52,766 bases of DNA, from contig NZ_JNKI01000021.1 of NCBI RefSeq assembly GCF_000702005.1, positions 1 through 52,766 of the forward strand, read 5' to 3'. Below the pieces are notes generated by a model. That model was not told where the DNA came from, did not search any database, and worked only from the letters and a program-made list of their open reading frames with translations. The stretch's first letter is position 1, and the number at the start of each line of letters is the position of its first letter. Shown here in pieces: positions 1 through 9,026 of the stretch. A program made the translations under genes and the position numbers. This DNA comes from Selenomonas sp. ND2010 (GTDB taxonomy: Bacteria; Bacillota; Negativicutes; Selenomonadales; Selenomonadaceae).

Positions 1-91
1 CCACCTGTTCCCATACCGAACACAGTAGTTAAGCACATATACGCCGAAAGTACTTGTCTGGAGACGGACTGGGAGGATAGGGAGTTGCCAG
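1..91 (+). rRNA. rrf: 5S ribosomal RNA, 3' part
   Basis: The window opens inside a 5S rRNA gene. Positions 1-90 carry the conserved core: CCATACCGAACAC, then AAG before the loop, the CGCCGAAAGTACTTG segment, and the closing GGGAGGATAGGGAG-TTGCC arm. The 5' strand of the terminal stem lies outside the window, so the 3' end (about 91) is approximate. A strong intrinsic terminator follows directly, so this is the last gene of an rRNA operon entering from the left. Confidence 0.93.
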
Positions 92-99
92 TTAAGTTA

Positions 100-127
100 A
101 GCATTCACGTTTGTGAATGCTTTTTTT
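100..127 (+). terminator. Intrinsic terminator of the rRNA operon
   Basis: AGCATTCAC (100-108), a GTTT loop, GTGAATGCT (113-121), then a T run to 127. It sits about 10 nt after the 5S rRNA. Confidence 0.92.
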
Positions 128-212
128 GTACATTCCTTTTCATTTCCTTCGAAATACGTTATCATAATAATAGTGTAACTATGAATCTTTGGGGAGAAGG
201 GATTGATAGATA

Positions 213-1352
213 ATGCTACGCCTTTCGGTGAAAAATCTCAAGCAGGGTATGATAATTGCGCAGAGTATCTATAATCGACGTGGAGCTTGCTATTTGGTAA
301 AGGGGCAGCCGATTACCAATGAATATATCCGACAGCTTGAGAAAATCGGTATTCCAACCGTAGCGGTTACTTCTGCGAATCCAAATTTTCAGTTGATGCC
401 ACCGGAGGATATTGTCCAGGAAAAAACACGCATCAATGCAATTGAGAAGGTTTATGATACCTTCCAAAGTGTCGAGAAGCAAGGTCAGCTGGATGTGGAT
501 GCTATGCAGGGAATTTCGGAAAATATCATTTTCGATATTATTGACCGCCGTGAGAATCTTGTCCAATTGACCGATATTCGCCTTCATGATACGTATACAT
601 TTGCCCACAGTGTTAATGTAGCAATTTTGTCGGCAATGCTGGGAATGCTTTGCCATTATACCAAAAAAGAGTTATTGCTATTGACGCTTGGAGCGCTTTT
701 GCATGATTTAGGAAAAATCGATGTTCCCGTAGCGATCCTGACCAAGACGACGGGGCTTTCCGATGAGGAGTTTTCCGTTATTAAACGTCATCCTTTGGAG
801 GGTGCGAAGCGTATTAAAGACATGGAACTTAGTCTGCCGTCTCCCGCAATTTTAGCGGCCATTGCATCGGAACATCACGAACATATTGATGGCAATGGTT
901 ATCCACGGGGAATTCGCGGAGATAAGATCCATCGCTATGCGAAAATCGTCGCGATTGCCGATGTGTATGATGCATTGACCAGTGAACGACCTTATAAGAA
1001 GGCGTATACTCCTAATATCGCCTATAATATCATGAAAACGGTCAATCAGGGACAGTTTGACCAGGATTTGCTCAAATTGTTCTTTAATAATGTGTCCCTC
1101 TATCCCACGGGAACGGTGCTGAAGACTATCTATGGTTATGGTATTGTCAAGGAGTGCAGCTTTGGCAAAACGCAGACCCCGACAATTGTTCTCTTTGCGG
1201 ATGAGGAGGCAAATATTCTTAGTGTTCCCCATACGGTTGACTTGTCAAAAGATCCAGCGGGTAATCAGGCGATTCAATTAGTCATAAACGACAATGACCT
1301 GCGTCATTTCATACATGAAGTCAATATTGACCCATCGATTTATCTGGTTTGA
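213..1352 (+). CDS. HD-GYP domain protein, probable cyclic-di-GMP phosphodiesterase
   Basis: 379 residues. The N-terminal ~60 residues match the short domain that often precedes HD-GYP domains. The HD-GYP domain covers about residues 110-300, with the metal-binding HD pair at H164-D165 (HDLGK) and the signature HHEHIDGNGYPRG at 221-233, including an intact GYP triad. HD-GYP proteins hydrolyse c-di-GMP to GMP or pGpG. With all listed metal ligands present I expect an active enzyme, but that is inference. There is no receiver domain, PAS domain or membrane segment, so the signal it senses is unknown. The start at 213 follows a GGGGAGAAGGG ribosome binding site. The gene stands alone between the 5S terminator and its own terminator; I see no strong promoter in 128-212. 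Confidence 0.9.
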   Translation: MLRLSVKNLKQGMIIAQSIYNRRGACYLVKGQPITNEYIRQLEKIGIPTVAVTSANPNFQLMPPEDIVQEKTRINAIEKVYDTFQSVEKQGQLDVDAMQGISENIIFDIIDRRENLVQLTDIRLHDTYTFAHSVNVAILSAMLGMLCHYTKKELLLLTLGALLHDLGKIDVPVAILTKTTGLSDEEFSVIKRHPLEGAKRIKDMELSLPSPAILAAIASEHHEHIDGNGYPRGIRGDKIHRYAKIVAIADVYDALTSERPYKKAYTPNIAYNIMKTVNQGQFDQDLLKLFFNNVSLYPTGTVLKTIYGYGIVKECSFGKTQTPTIVLFADEEANILSVPHTVDLSKDPAGNQAIQLVINDNDLRHFIHEVNIDPSIYLV

Positions 1353-1364
1353 TGAAATCTTTCG

Positions 1365-1401
1365 AAAAGGCCGTTTCTGTTTGCGGAGAGGGCCTTTTTT
1401 T
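1365..1401 (+). terminator. Intrinsic terminator after the HD-GYP gene
   Basis: AAAAGGCC (1365-1372) pairs with GGCCTTTT (1391-1398); the T run extends to 1401. The next gene's promoter overlaps it. Confidence 0.85.
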
Positions 1402-1409
1402 GTTATACT
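1381..1409 (+). promoter_or_regulatory. Sigma-70 type promoter overlapping the preceding terminator
   Basis: TTGCGG (1381-1386), 17-nt spacer, TATACT (1404-1409), with an extended -10 TG at 1401-1402. The spacer is the 3' arm and T tract of the upstream terminator. It would start the LytR-CpsA-Psr gene. Confidence 0.6.
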
Positions 1410-1445
1410 AATGGGGTTAAAATAAAAGCTAAGGAGCGCGATGGG

Positions 1446-2759
1446 ATGCGGCAAAAGCGCAGACAGAAACGCAGTTATAAGCGCGTCAAGATAGTATTGA
1501 TGCTGCTGCTCGTGATATTGGTTGCTGTCATGGGAGTCGTCTGGGGACAGCATGTAAAAGAACATAATCAGGCTGGTATTGATGCGGCGGTATCCGATGA
1601 TGAGATTGTCCATGTGATGATTCTGGGTATCGACAGTCGACAGGGCGATACGGGCCGTAGTGATACTATGATGGTTACAGCTGTTGATACGGATAAGGGA
1701 AAGGCAGCTTTGATGTCGGTGCCGCGCGATACGCGTGTACCCATTGAGGGACATGGCTACGAAAAAATCAATCATGCTTATGCTTATGGTGGCCAGGAGC
1801 TTACACAGAAATCTGTCGAATCATTGCTCGGCGTGAAGATTGACCACTATGTATTGATCAATACCACGGCCTTTGAACGCATCATCGATGCATTAGGCGG
1901 TGTGGATATTGATGTGGAAAAGCGCATGCATTATGAGGACCCATGGGACGATAATGGCGGTTTGGTCATTGACCTTTACCCCGGGGAACAGCACATGGAT
2001 GGCAAGAAGGCAATCCAGTATGTGCGTTACCGCGATGGTGAGGGGGATATCGGCCGCATCGGCCGTCAGCAGAAATTCGTCAAGGCATGTCTGGAAAAGA
2101 TGATTTCGCCGCAGATGCTGCCGAGACTGCCGAAGCTGATAGAGGAAATCAATTCGGCGGTTACGACGGATATGTCGCTTACAGAATTGCTGCAGTTTGC
2201 CAAGCTCATGAAGAGTGTCCATGATAACGGCCTTACGGCACAAATGGTCCCGGGGCAGCCGGCTTATCTTCAGGATGTCAGTTATTGGATTCCGGATATC
2301 ACAGATCTAAGACAGCTCATCATGGAGGAGTTAGGTCTTGAGTTATCGGATGAAGCGAAGGCCAAGGCTCAGGCAGATGAAGAAGAGTACATGAAGTCGT
2401 TGCCGAAGAATATGCAGATCCTGGCGGAGTCTAAGAATTCCTCAGGAAAGATTCAAGAGGAAGCTGTGGCGAAAGAGCAGGATAAAAAGCCGATGAAGCC
2501 GTCGCAGATTTCTGTTATGGTTATCAACGACAGCGGCATTAACGGGGCTGGCGCAGAAGTAGCAGGCATCCTGCAGCGTAAAGGGTTTATCATTTCGGGT
2601 GTGGAAACGGGGATCACTAGTTCCCGCACGCAGACGACTATTACCACGTCTACGCGTAATACCGATGTATTCTACGGTATGCCATTTAAGTGTGTAATCA
2701 TGGATGGCGGTAGCTCGAATCAGGCGGTAGTACATATAGGTGTGGATTATCGAAAATAA
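1446..2759 (+). CDS. LytR-CpsA-Psr family cell-wall glycopolymer transferase with LytR_C domain
   Basis: 437 residues. A short basic cytoplasmic tail is followed by one membrane segment (about residues 18-36). The extracytoplasmic catalytic LCP domain (about 55-250) has the family blocks MILGIDSRQ, GRSDTMMV, SVPRDTRV, INHAYAYGG and YVRYRDGEGDIGRIGRQQ with the clustered arginines that bind polyprenyl pyrophosphate. After an acidic linker, residues ~360-437 form a LytR_C domain (begins ISVMVINDSG). LCP enzymes move undecaprenyl-linked glycopolymers onto peptidoglycan outside the membrane; which polymer is used here is unknown. ATG 1446 is chosen over the out-of-frame ATG at 1441 because AAGGAG lies at the right distance. 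Single gene between two hairpins. Confidence 0.92.
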   Translation: MRQKRRQKRSYKRVKIVLMLLLVILVAVMGVVWGQHVKEHNQAGIDAAVSDDEIVHVMILGIDSRQGDTGRSDTMMVTAVDTDKGKAALMSVPRDTRVPIEGHGYEKINHAYAYGGQELTQKSVESLLGVKIDHYVLINTTAFERIIDALGGVDIDVEKRMHYEDPWDDNGGLVIDLYPGEQHMDGKKAIQYVRYRDGEGDIGRIGRQQKFVKACLEKMISPQMLPRLPKLIEEINSAVTTDMSLTELLQFAKLMKSVHDNGLTAQMVPGQPAYLQDVSYWIPDITDLRQLIMEELGLELSDEAKAKAQADEEEYMKSLPKNMQILAESKNSSGKIQEEAVAKEQDKKPMKPSQISVMVINDSGINGAGAEVAGILQRKGFIISGVETGITSSRTQTTITTSTRNTDVFYGMPFKCVIMDGGSSNQAVVHIGVDYRK

Positions 2760-2763
2760 GCAG

Positions 2764-2792
2764 AGGTTGACGGAGCTAGGCTCCGTCAACCT
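2764..2792. terminator. Perfect 13-bp hairpin, likely terminator
   Basis: AGGTTGACGGAGC (2764-2776), TAG loop, GCTCCGTCAACCT (2780-2792), 4 nt after the LCP stop codon. No T run follows on the plus strand, so termination may be weak. Confidence 0.6.
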
Positions 2793-2829
2793 ATATTAGA
2801 CGAACAAATATTCTTGAGGTGAAATAATT

Positions 2830-4809
2830 TTGGGTATATTGAGAGTCAATGGGCTGGCCAAGGCCTTTGGCGTGGAAGAGTTATTCCATGATGTAAACTT
2901 CGAGGTGAGACGAGGGGAACGCGTCGGCTTTGTCGGTGCAAATGGTGCTGGCAAAAGTACCTTGATGAAAATTCTCATGGGGCAAGTGGAAGCAGATGGT
3001 GGTCAGATTCAGTTTGACAGTGCGGATACCATTGGATATGTAGAGCAGCAGTCTGATTTTGGCGAGGGCACGCTCTACGATGAGTTCCGCCGCGCCTTCG
3101 ATGATATCATTGAATTGGGCGAGCGCAAGCGCGCTTTGGAAAAGAAGATTGCTGTAGTACATGATGAGGAAACTATGGCTGCGTATAGCAAAGTGGTCGA
3201 GCAGTTCGAACGACTCGAAGGCTATGATTATGAGAGCAGAATCCGCCGGATTGCTTTTGGCCTCGGCTTTACCGAAGAGGATTTTGCCAAGGATGTTCAG
3301 CATTTTTCTGGTGGACAGAAAACCCGTATCTGCTTGGTCAAAGCTTTGCTGCGGGAACCGGATTTCCTGTTCCTTGATGAGCCGACCAATCACTTGGACA
3401 TTCATATGATCGAATGGCTGGAAGGCTTTCTCAAGAGCTATAATGGCGGGGTGCTGCTCATCTCGCACGACCGTTATTTCTTGGATAAAGTGGCGACTCG
3501 TATCATTGAACTCGAGAATAAAACGGTTACGAGTTATGAAGGCAATTATACGTATTTCATGAAGGTCAAGACGCAGCGCCGCGCAGCTTTGCAGTCCGCT
3601 TATGAAAAACAGCAGGAACATATTCGGAAAACTGAGGAATACATCCGAAAATACAAGGCGGGAATCAAATCCAAGCAGGCCCGTGGACGTCAGAGCCAGC
3701 TCAACCGTTTGGAACGGATTGTTCTTCCGCCAGAGGACGCTTCCTTTAATTATTTCGCGCTCAACACGCCACCGGAATGTGCGCAACGCGTAGCAGAGCT
3801 CGAAGATGTATCGATGTCATTTGGCGCGCGCGAAATCTTCCAGCATATTTCGCTGTTGATTCGCAATGGCGATGGCGTAGCGCTCGTAGGACCAAATGGT
3901 GCTGGCAAGACAACGCTCCTGCGTGTACTGGTAGGCGAACTGGAATCGCCTACTGGCCGCGTGAAAATTGGCAGCCGGGTAAAGATTGGTTATTTCTCGC
4001 AGCAGCATGAGGGACTTCATATGCAAAATACTGTACTTGATGAAATCATGTATGAGTATGGCATTGGCGAAGAGCAGGCGCGAAAATATCTGGGAGCATT
4101 CTTATTTCATGGCGATGAAGTACTTCGCCGTATTGGCGATTTGTCTGGTGGAGAACAGTCCCGGGTGGCTTTTTTGAAACTCATGTTAACGGGGGCGAAT
4201 TTCTTGGTGCTCGATGAGCCGACAAACCATTTGGATATTCCGGCCCGGGAGGCAGTGGAGGAAGCACTCATGGCGTATCCGGGCACGTTCTTGGCCGTTT
4301 CTCATGACCGTTATTTCCTGGACAAGGTGGCAAACTGTACCTTGGAGTTGGAAAATGGTTCCATTACGGAATATATGGGCAATTACAGCTATTACCTGAT
4401 GAAAAAGGAGTTGGCTGAAGCCGAGGCCGAGGAAGAACACCTGGAAGCGGAAAAAGCGGCGAAAATCCAAGAAGCACGAGAGAAAGAAAAACGTGCCAAG
4501 GCAAGGAAGAAAGCTGGCGAGACTGGTTCTTCTGCTAACGAAGACAAGGCTAAAGCAGAGGAGAAGGCTAAGGCAGAATTAGGGCGCATCCAGAGCATGA
4601 GCGATGCCAAGCGAACGGAAATGATCCAGCGGGCAGAGGCAGAAATCGCCATGGCTGAGGCAGAACTCAAGGGGCTGGAATATCAGATGAATGATCCAGC
4701 AGTTCAGGCCGATCCCGTGAAAAGCCAGGAGATTGCTGAGGCTTATGCGGCCAAAGAAGAGGAAATCGAGCAGCGCTATGCGAAGTGGGAACGTTTGACA
4801 GAAGCGTAA
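2830..4809 (+). CDS. ABC-F family ATPase (ribosome-associated type)
   Basis: 659 residues with two ABC ATPase domains and no membrane segment, the ABC-F layout. Domain 1 has Walker A GANGAGKST (36-44) and signature FSGGQKTR; domain 2 has Walker A GPNGAGKTT (~354-362) and signature LSGGEQSR. Both have the LDEPTNHLDI Walker B block typical of ABC-F. A charged linker (~245-310) separates them, and a C-terminal ~130-residue Glu/Lys/Ala-rich coiled coil recalls Uup/YfmR-type members. ABC-F proteins act on the ribosome in translation or antibiotic protection; nothing here identifies this one as a resistance protein. Starts with TTG at 2830 behind GAGGTG. recD2 follows after 18 nt, so the two are probably co-transcribed. 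Confidence 0.9.
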   Translation: MGILRVNGLAKAFGVEELFHDVNFEVRRGERVGFVGANGAGKSTLMKILMGQVEADGGQIQFDSADTIGYVEQQSDFGEGTLYDEFRRAFDDIIELGERKRALEKKIAVVHDEETMAAYSKVVEQFERLEGYDYESRIRRIAFGLGFTEEDFAKDVQHFSGGQKTRICLVKALLREPDFLFLDEPTNHLDIHMIEWLEGFLKSYNGGVLLISHDRYFLDKVATRIIELENKTVTSYEGNYTYFMKVKTQRRAALQSAYEKQQEHIRKTEEYIRKYKAGIKSKQARGRQSQLNRLERIVLPPEDASFNYFALNTPPECAQRVAELEDVSMSFGAREIFQHISLLIRNGDGVALVGPNGAGKTTLLRVLVGELESPTGRVKIGSRVKIGYFSQQHEGLHMQNTVLDEIMYEYGIGEEQARKYLGAFLFHGDEVLRRIGDLSGGEQSRVAFLKLMLTGANFLVLDEPTNHLDIPAREAVEEALMAYPGTFLAVSHDRYFLDKVANCTLELENGSITEYMGNYSYYLMKKELAEAEAEEEHLEAEKAAKIQEAREKEKRAKARKKAGETGSSANEDKAKAEEKAKAELGRIQSMSDAKRTEMIQRAEAEIAMAEAELKGLEYQMNDPAVQADPVKSQEIAEAYAAKEEEIEQRYAKWERLTEA

Positions 4810-4827
4810 CGAAAGGAGCAGCAGGCT

Positions 4828-7041
4828 ATGGCAAATTCGGAGTATCAGCAGATATCACTGGGACTACAGGACGAAGAAGAATTGGAAGGTCTTGTGGACA
4901 GCATAATTTTTGCCAGTGATGATGGACAATTTGCTGTATTTCGCCTGCGCCCGACGCATCAAAACAGCCGTGTCAACGTGACAGTGGGCTGTGAGCCGCC
5001 ACTGGTGGGGCAGCAGATACATCTCAAGGGGAGTTGGATTACCCATCCCAGATTTGGCCAACAGTTCAAGGCTCGCAGCATGCGGCTTGAAGCGCCGACC
5101 AGTGTAGAGGGAATCGAACGATTCTTGGGGTCGGGCGTGATTGACGGTGTAGGTCCGGCCATGGCCAAACGCATTGTAGCGAAGTTTGGGGCGGATACGC
5201 TTGATATCATCGAGAAAAAACCGCATCAGCTGGAATTGGTGGAAGGCATTGGGCATAAGACCGCCGAGAAAATCGTGGCCTCTTATATGGACCAGTCAGA
5301 GCTACGGGATATTATGGTTTGGCTGGAAAGCCATGGCGTTTCGGGGTCGTTTGCAGCACGTATCTATAAAAAATACAGTTCCTTTGCGCTGGATATGCTG
5401 GAGAGTCATCCCTATCAACTGGCGCAGGAAATCGAAGGCATTGGCTTTGCTACCGCAGATGCTATTGCGGCCAGCTTGGGGATGACAAGGGATAATGAAG
5501 ATCGGATCGCTGCTGGCATTGATTATGCCTTGCAGCAAATCTCGCTGAATGGACATTGTTGTATTCCCGAGGGGCCATTGGTGGAGAAGGCAGCAAAGCT
5601 TTTGCAGGTGGAACGGGAAAGTGTCCGGATGGTGATGAAAAAACAGCTGGATATGCAGCGGCTTTCGGTGGAATACGTGGGGGCAGATGCCTTGATTTAT
5701 CCGCCGTATCTCTATCGGGCAGAAAAGAAAGTGGCCAGAAAACTTTTATATTTGCAGAAATATGCCAATCCGCTTTCGGTAGCGGATCCGGATAAGCTCG
5801 TGACTGAATGGGAGACGATGACAGGACTCGATTTGGCGAATGAGCAGCGGGAAGCGATGGCAGCGGTACTCACCCATGGCATTTTCGTGCTGACTGGTGG
5901 TCCAGGTACCGGTAAGACTACCGTAGTTCGTGGCATGCTGGATATGCTGGAATTAGCAGGACTGGAAATCCTGTTGGGAGCTCCGACGGGAAGAGCGGCA
6001 AAGCGCTTGGCGGAGGCAACGGGACGTAAGACCATGACCATCCATCGCATGCTTGAAGCGCAAGGTGGACGCCAGGAAGATGGTGGATCCCTGTTTGCTA
6101 AGGATTCCGATGAGCAGCTAGAAGCCGATGCCATCATTCTCGATGAGGTCTCGATGATGGATATTGTGCTCATGCAGCATTTCTTAGAGGCTGTTCCGGA
6201 TGGCTGCCATGTCATTTTGGTAGGAGATGTGGATCAGCTGCCGGCAGTTGGTCCTGGATCGGTACTAAAAGATATCCTGCGCTCGGGAACGATTCCCAGC
6301 GTGCGCTTGACGGAAGTATTCCGTCAAAACGAGGAAAGCACGATTGTGCTCAACGCGCATGCCATAAATGCGGGACGACTGCCCGAGTGCCGTCAGACCG
6401 GGGACTTTCAGTTTATTGAGTGCCAGGACGCACAGCAGACGGCAGAAGTAATCGTCCGTCTTTGTCAGGAAACGTTGCCGGATATGGGATATAATCCTTT
6501 GACGGATGCACAGGTATTGTCGCCGATGCATCGTCAGGAATGCGGAGTAGCGAACCTCAACAAGATGCTTCAAGAAGTGTTGAACCCCAAAAGTCCCCAT
6601 AAGGCAGAATTTGTCAACAGTGTGCAGACTTTCCGGTATGGGGACAAGGTCATGCAGACGAAAAACAATTATACGAAGCAGGTATTCAATGGGGATATTG
6701 GTTTTATCACAGCAGTGGAGCCGAGCCATATCACTGTGAAATTCAGTGAAGAAATCAGCGCGGACTACGAAAAAAGTGAGCTTGGGGAATTGATGCTGGC
6801 CTATGCCATGAGTGTTCATAAGAGCCAGGGCAGTGAATATCCGGTTATCATCCTGCCGCTGACACCAGGGCATCACATCATGCTGCAGCGCAATTTACTC
6901 TACACGGCGGTGACCAGGGCCAAACGTCTCGTTATTTTGGTGGGAAGTAAGGCTGCTTTGTCGGTAGCCGTGGAAAATGACCGCACGCGCAAACGATACA
7001 CATTACTGGCTGAACGATTGAGCCAAAAGCTGGAAAGTTGA
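4828..7041 (+). CDS. recD2: RecD2 family ATP-dependent DNA helicase (SF1B)
   Basis: 737 residues, the usual length of RecD2, the RecBC-independent form of RecD. The N-terminal ~100 residues form the family-specific domain, followed by helix-hairpin-helix repeats (GVIDGVGPAMAKRI, VEGIGHKTAEKI, IEGIGFATADAI). The helicase core has Walker A GGPGTGKTT (~357-365), Walker B ILDEVSMMD, motif III GDVDQLPAVGPG, and motifs V/VI AYAMSVHKSQGSEYP and LLYTAVTRAK near the C-terminus. It unwinds DNA 5'-3' and is linked to recombination and mismatch repair in bacteria lacking RecBCD. RBS AAAGGAG lies at 4811. Second gene of the pair with the ABC-F ATPase. Confidence 0.95.
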   Translation: MANSEYQQISLGLQDEEELEGLVDSIIFASDDGQFAVFRLRPTHQNSRVNVTVGCEPPLVGQQIHLKGSWITHPRFGQQFKARSMRLEAPTSVEGIERFLGSGVIDGVGPAMAKRIVAKFGADTLDIIEKKPHQLELVEGIGHKTAEKIVASYMDQSELRDIMVWLESHGVSGSFAARIYKKYSSFALDMLESHPYQLAQEIEGIGFATADAIAASLGMTRDNEDRIAAGIDYALQQISLNGHCCIPEGPLVEKAAKLLQVERESVRMVMKKQLDMQRLSVEYVGADALIYPPYLYRAEKKVARKLLYLQKYANPLSVADPDKLVTEWETMTGLDLANEQREAMAAVLTHGIFVLTGGPGTGKTTVVRGMLDMLELAGLEILLGAPTGRAAKRLAEATGRKTMTIHRMLEAQGGRQEDGGSLFAKDSDEQLEADAIILDEVSMMDIVLMQHFLEAVPDGCHVILVGDVDQLPAVGPGSVLKDILRSGTIPSVRLTEVFRQNEESTIVLNAHAINAGRLPECRQTGDFQFIECQDAQQTAEVIVRLCQETLPDMGYNPLTDAQVLSPMHRQECGVANLNKMLQEVLNPKSPHKAEFVNSVQTFRYGDKVMQTKNNYTKQVFNGDIGFITAVEPSHITVKFSEEISADYEKSELGELMLAYAMSVHKSQGSEYPVIILPLTPGHHIMLQRNLLYTAVTRAKRLVILVGSKAALSVAVENDRTRKRYTLLAERLSQKLES

Positions 7042-7124
7042 TTATTTTAAGCCATAGGTCCCATTTACCCAAAACTTTGTCAATGATAGAATAATAAGAG
7101 TGGTTCAATTCTAAGGGGGATACT

Positions 7125-7931
7125 ATGTCGGTATTAACAATTATGTTGTTTTTGGCTTGTCCATTACTGGTTTTTGCAGTCGGAGGCATTTTCTTGCGCC
7201 GCCGCCGTTATCCGTTAGCTGCTCTGGCAGTTCTGCTCGGTGTGTCAGCTGCTGTTATCGGTGGTATCAACGGATTTCATGAGATGAAGGCACAAGTCGT
7301 TCACGAGTACAGCCAGGAATTGGATGGAGAATACAAGCAAGCTTTAGCAAAGAAATACCAGCAGGCGGTAAATATTTTGCAGGGGCTGTCGTTTACGAAA
7401 CCGGACCCGGAACAGATTGATAAAGCGCTGGAACTGTTGCATGATTTTGATAGTGCACAAATTGCCGAAAAAATGGCCGATGACTGCCCGAATGCCGATG
7501 TGCTTATCACCTATGCCAAGGCGATGAAGCAGGTCAGCACCTATGGTGGTCATATGACGAATATAAACGTCAATGAGAACGCAGAGCTGCAGAAGCTCGT
7601 AGCTTCATTCCCCGACAATTACAATGGGGTTTTGCAGGATAAAATCATTCCGTTCAAGCGGCTGATTCTCGGCATGGAAAAGGAAGCCAAGAAACAGGCC
7701 AAGCTCGATGCGGAAAACGCAGCGTCTCACCAGCAGTCCATGAAGGAAGGGCAGTATGGAAACATTCGCCCTGGGGACCCGGAGGAAAAGATTCCGGCAG
7801 CGATGGGACAGCCAGACCATGTGAATTCCAGCAAGACCAGCGATGGGGAAATCAAGCAGTATGTGTTTAATCACAATGGCAAGAATTTTTATGTCTATAC
7901 GAAAAATGGCGTTGTAACTGAAGTACGCTGA
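7125..7931 (+). CDS. Membrane-anchored protein of unknown function with BamE/SmpA-like C-terminus
   Basis: 268 residues. Two hydrophobic segments (about 4-22 and 29-48) flank an Arg-rich patch (RRRR), so the protein should be held at the membrane by a hairpin or by two helices. The middle (~55-200) is helical and charged with no motif I know. The last ~55 residues (IRPGDPEEKIPAAMGQPDHV, then a short beta hairpin ending in NGVVTEVR) resemble the small fold of BamE/OmlA and related Firmicute lipoproteins; this is a pattern match only. Start fixed by TAAGGGGG 5-7 nt before ATG. Monocistronic, ending at a bidirectional terminator. Confidence 0.7.
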   Translation: MSVLTIMLFLACPLLVFAVGGIFLRRRRYPLAALAVLLGVSAAVIGGINGFHEMKAQVVHEYSQELDGEYKQALAKKYQQAVNILQGLSFTKPDPEQIDKALELLHDFDSAQIAEKMADDCPNADVLITYAKAMKQVSTYGGHMTNINVNENAELQKLVASFPDNYNGVLQDKIIPFKRLILGMEKEAKKQAKLDAENAASHQQSMKEGQYGNIRPGDPEEKIPAAMGQPDHVNSSKTSDGEIKQYVFNHNGKNFYVYTKNGVVTEVR

Positions 7932-7961
7932 GAATCGGAAAATTATGAAGATAGTTTTGTG

Positions 7962-8001
7962 AAAAAAAGAGCCGTTGACTTTTAGTCAACGGCTCTTTTT
8001 C
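7962..8001. terminator. Bidirectional intrinsic terminator
   Basis: AGAGCCGTTGACT (7968-7980), TTT loop, AGTCAACGGCTCT (7984-7996). An A run precedes and a T run follows, so it can stop transcripts from both the plus-strand gene on its left and the minus-strand gene on its right. Confidence 0.93.
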
Positions 8002-8003
8002 GG

Positions 8004-8198
8004 TTATTTGTCGTTGCGGAAGCATCCGTGGCCGTAGCGGCCATGATTTTTCCCGTCTGCATCGTTGCAGTAGTTGTGCTGGCGGCAGTAGCCAGGGCCA
8101 TAGTCGGTTCCCTCTTTGCTGCTGGAAGCGGCAAAAGCCGGGACTGCTGTTAGGACCATAAGGCCGGTGAGAAGCGCTGCCAATTTCTTTTTCATCAT
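8004..8198 (-). CDS. Small secreted protein rich in Cys, His, Asn and Gly
   Basis: 64 residues. Basic N-terminus MMKKK, hydrophobic core, and an AFA-A signal-peptidase site near residue 23 give a mature peptide of about 40 residues. It contains CRQHNYC and ends GRYGHGCFRNDK: three Cys and three His in a very small protein. This could mean metal binding or one disulfide; neither is shown. A strong RBS (GGAGG on the minus strand, 8205-8209) supports expression. Two adjacent ATG codons (8198 and 8195) are possible starts. It is divergent from the two-component genes starting at 8337, whose sensor also has a Met/His-rich external segment, so it may belong to their regulon (inference). Confidence 0.7.
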   Translation of the reverse strand: MMKKKLAALLTGLMVLTAVPAFAASSSKEGTDYGPGYCRQHNYCNDADGKNHGRYGHGCFRNDK

Positions 8199-8228
8199 GA
8201 ATTCCTCCTGAACTATAAATTTCTTATC

Positions 8229-8313
8229 GTTTCTGACCTTAGTATAACAAGCAGTTGTGACAAAACTGTTACAGAAATATTTATTTTTTATTTTCAGAGA
8301 AAGATTTTATAAT
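8229..8313. promoter_or_regulatory. Divergent control region between the small secreted protein and the two-component genes
   Basis: A plus-strand -10 TATAAT is at 8308-8313 in an AT-rich tract with no good -35. On the minus strand a TATACT lies in the TTAGTATAACAAG segment. Between them is the inverted repeat CAGTT-GTGACAA-AACTG, a plausible operator. The layout fits autoregulation by the neighbouring response regulator but is not proof of it. Confidence 0.45.
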
Positions 8314-8336
8314 GGTCAAGGTGAGGAGGCGATGCT

Positions 8337-9026
8337 ATGCGGCTTTTGATTGCAGACGATAACGATGCAATTCGCGATATATTGGATAATTTTGCGCGGG
8401 CGTCCGGTTATGAAACCGTTCTGGCGGTGGACGGACAGGATGTTCTCGCTAAATGGGAAGCAGGGGGAATTGATCTTATCCTGCTCGATGTGATGATGCC
8501 GAAGATTGATGGGTTTGAAATTTGCCGAAGAATCCGGCAGCAGTGCGAGGTGCCGATTATCATGATTACGGCACGTGGCGAGGATTATGACCGGATTATG
8601 GGACTGGAAATCGGCGCCGATGATTATGTGGTGAAACCTTTTTCGGCGCCGGAAGTCATGGCGCGAGTCAAAGCAGTTCTTCGGCGGCTGCAGATAAATC
8701 AGCAGGAAACGTCATCAATTCGTGGCCGCAAACTTGGAAATATGGTACTGAATGAGTCTCAAGGTGCGGTCGAGGTGGCGGGCAAGGGTGTCCGGCTGAC
8801 ACATAAGGAGTTTGATATCCTGAGGCTGCTGGCAGAATATCCTGGACAGTTATTTTCCCGGGATAAGTTGCTTGATTCCGTTTGGGGCTTTGATTACACG
8901 GGAGATATTCGTACGGTTGATACCCATATACGGCGCTTGCGGGCGAAGCTTGAGCAGGCAGGTCTTAAGGACTGTTCAATCGGTACGGTTTGGGGACGGG
9001 GATATCGTTTGGAGGTTCAGGCATGA
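8337..9026 (+). CDS. OmpR/PhoB-type response regulator
   Basis: 229 residues. The receiver domain (1-120) has the acidic pair D7-D8, phospho-acceptor D51 in LLDVMMP, the conserved Thr in MITARGE and Lys in VKPFSAPE. The C-terminal winged helix (~135-227) has LTHKEFDILRLL, the VDTHIRRLRAKLE recognition helix and the WGRGYRL wing, typical of OmpR-family DNA binding. RBS GAGGAGG; ATG 8337 is used, not the out-of-frame ATG 8332. The histidine kinase gene overlaps its stop codon by 4 nt (ATGA), so they are translationally coupled and form one system. Confidence 0.95.
   Translation: MRLLIADDNDAIRDILDNFARASGYETVLAVDGQDVLAKWEAGGIDLILLDVMMPKIDGFEICRRIRQQCEVPIIMITARGEDYDRIMGLEIGADDYVVKPFSAPEVMARVKAVLRRLQINQQETSSIRGRKLGNMVLNESQGAVEVAGKGVRLTHKEFDILRLLAEYPGQLFSRDKLLDSVWGFDYTGDIRTVDTHIRRLRAKLEQAGLKDCSIGTVWGRGYRLEVQA

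Noticed and set aside
8990-9022. Upstream start for the OmpR-system kinase at 8990
   Set aside because: Lies within the regulator gene without RBS; ATG 9023 has GGAGG and ATGA coupling.
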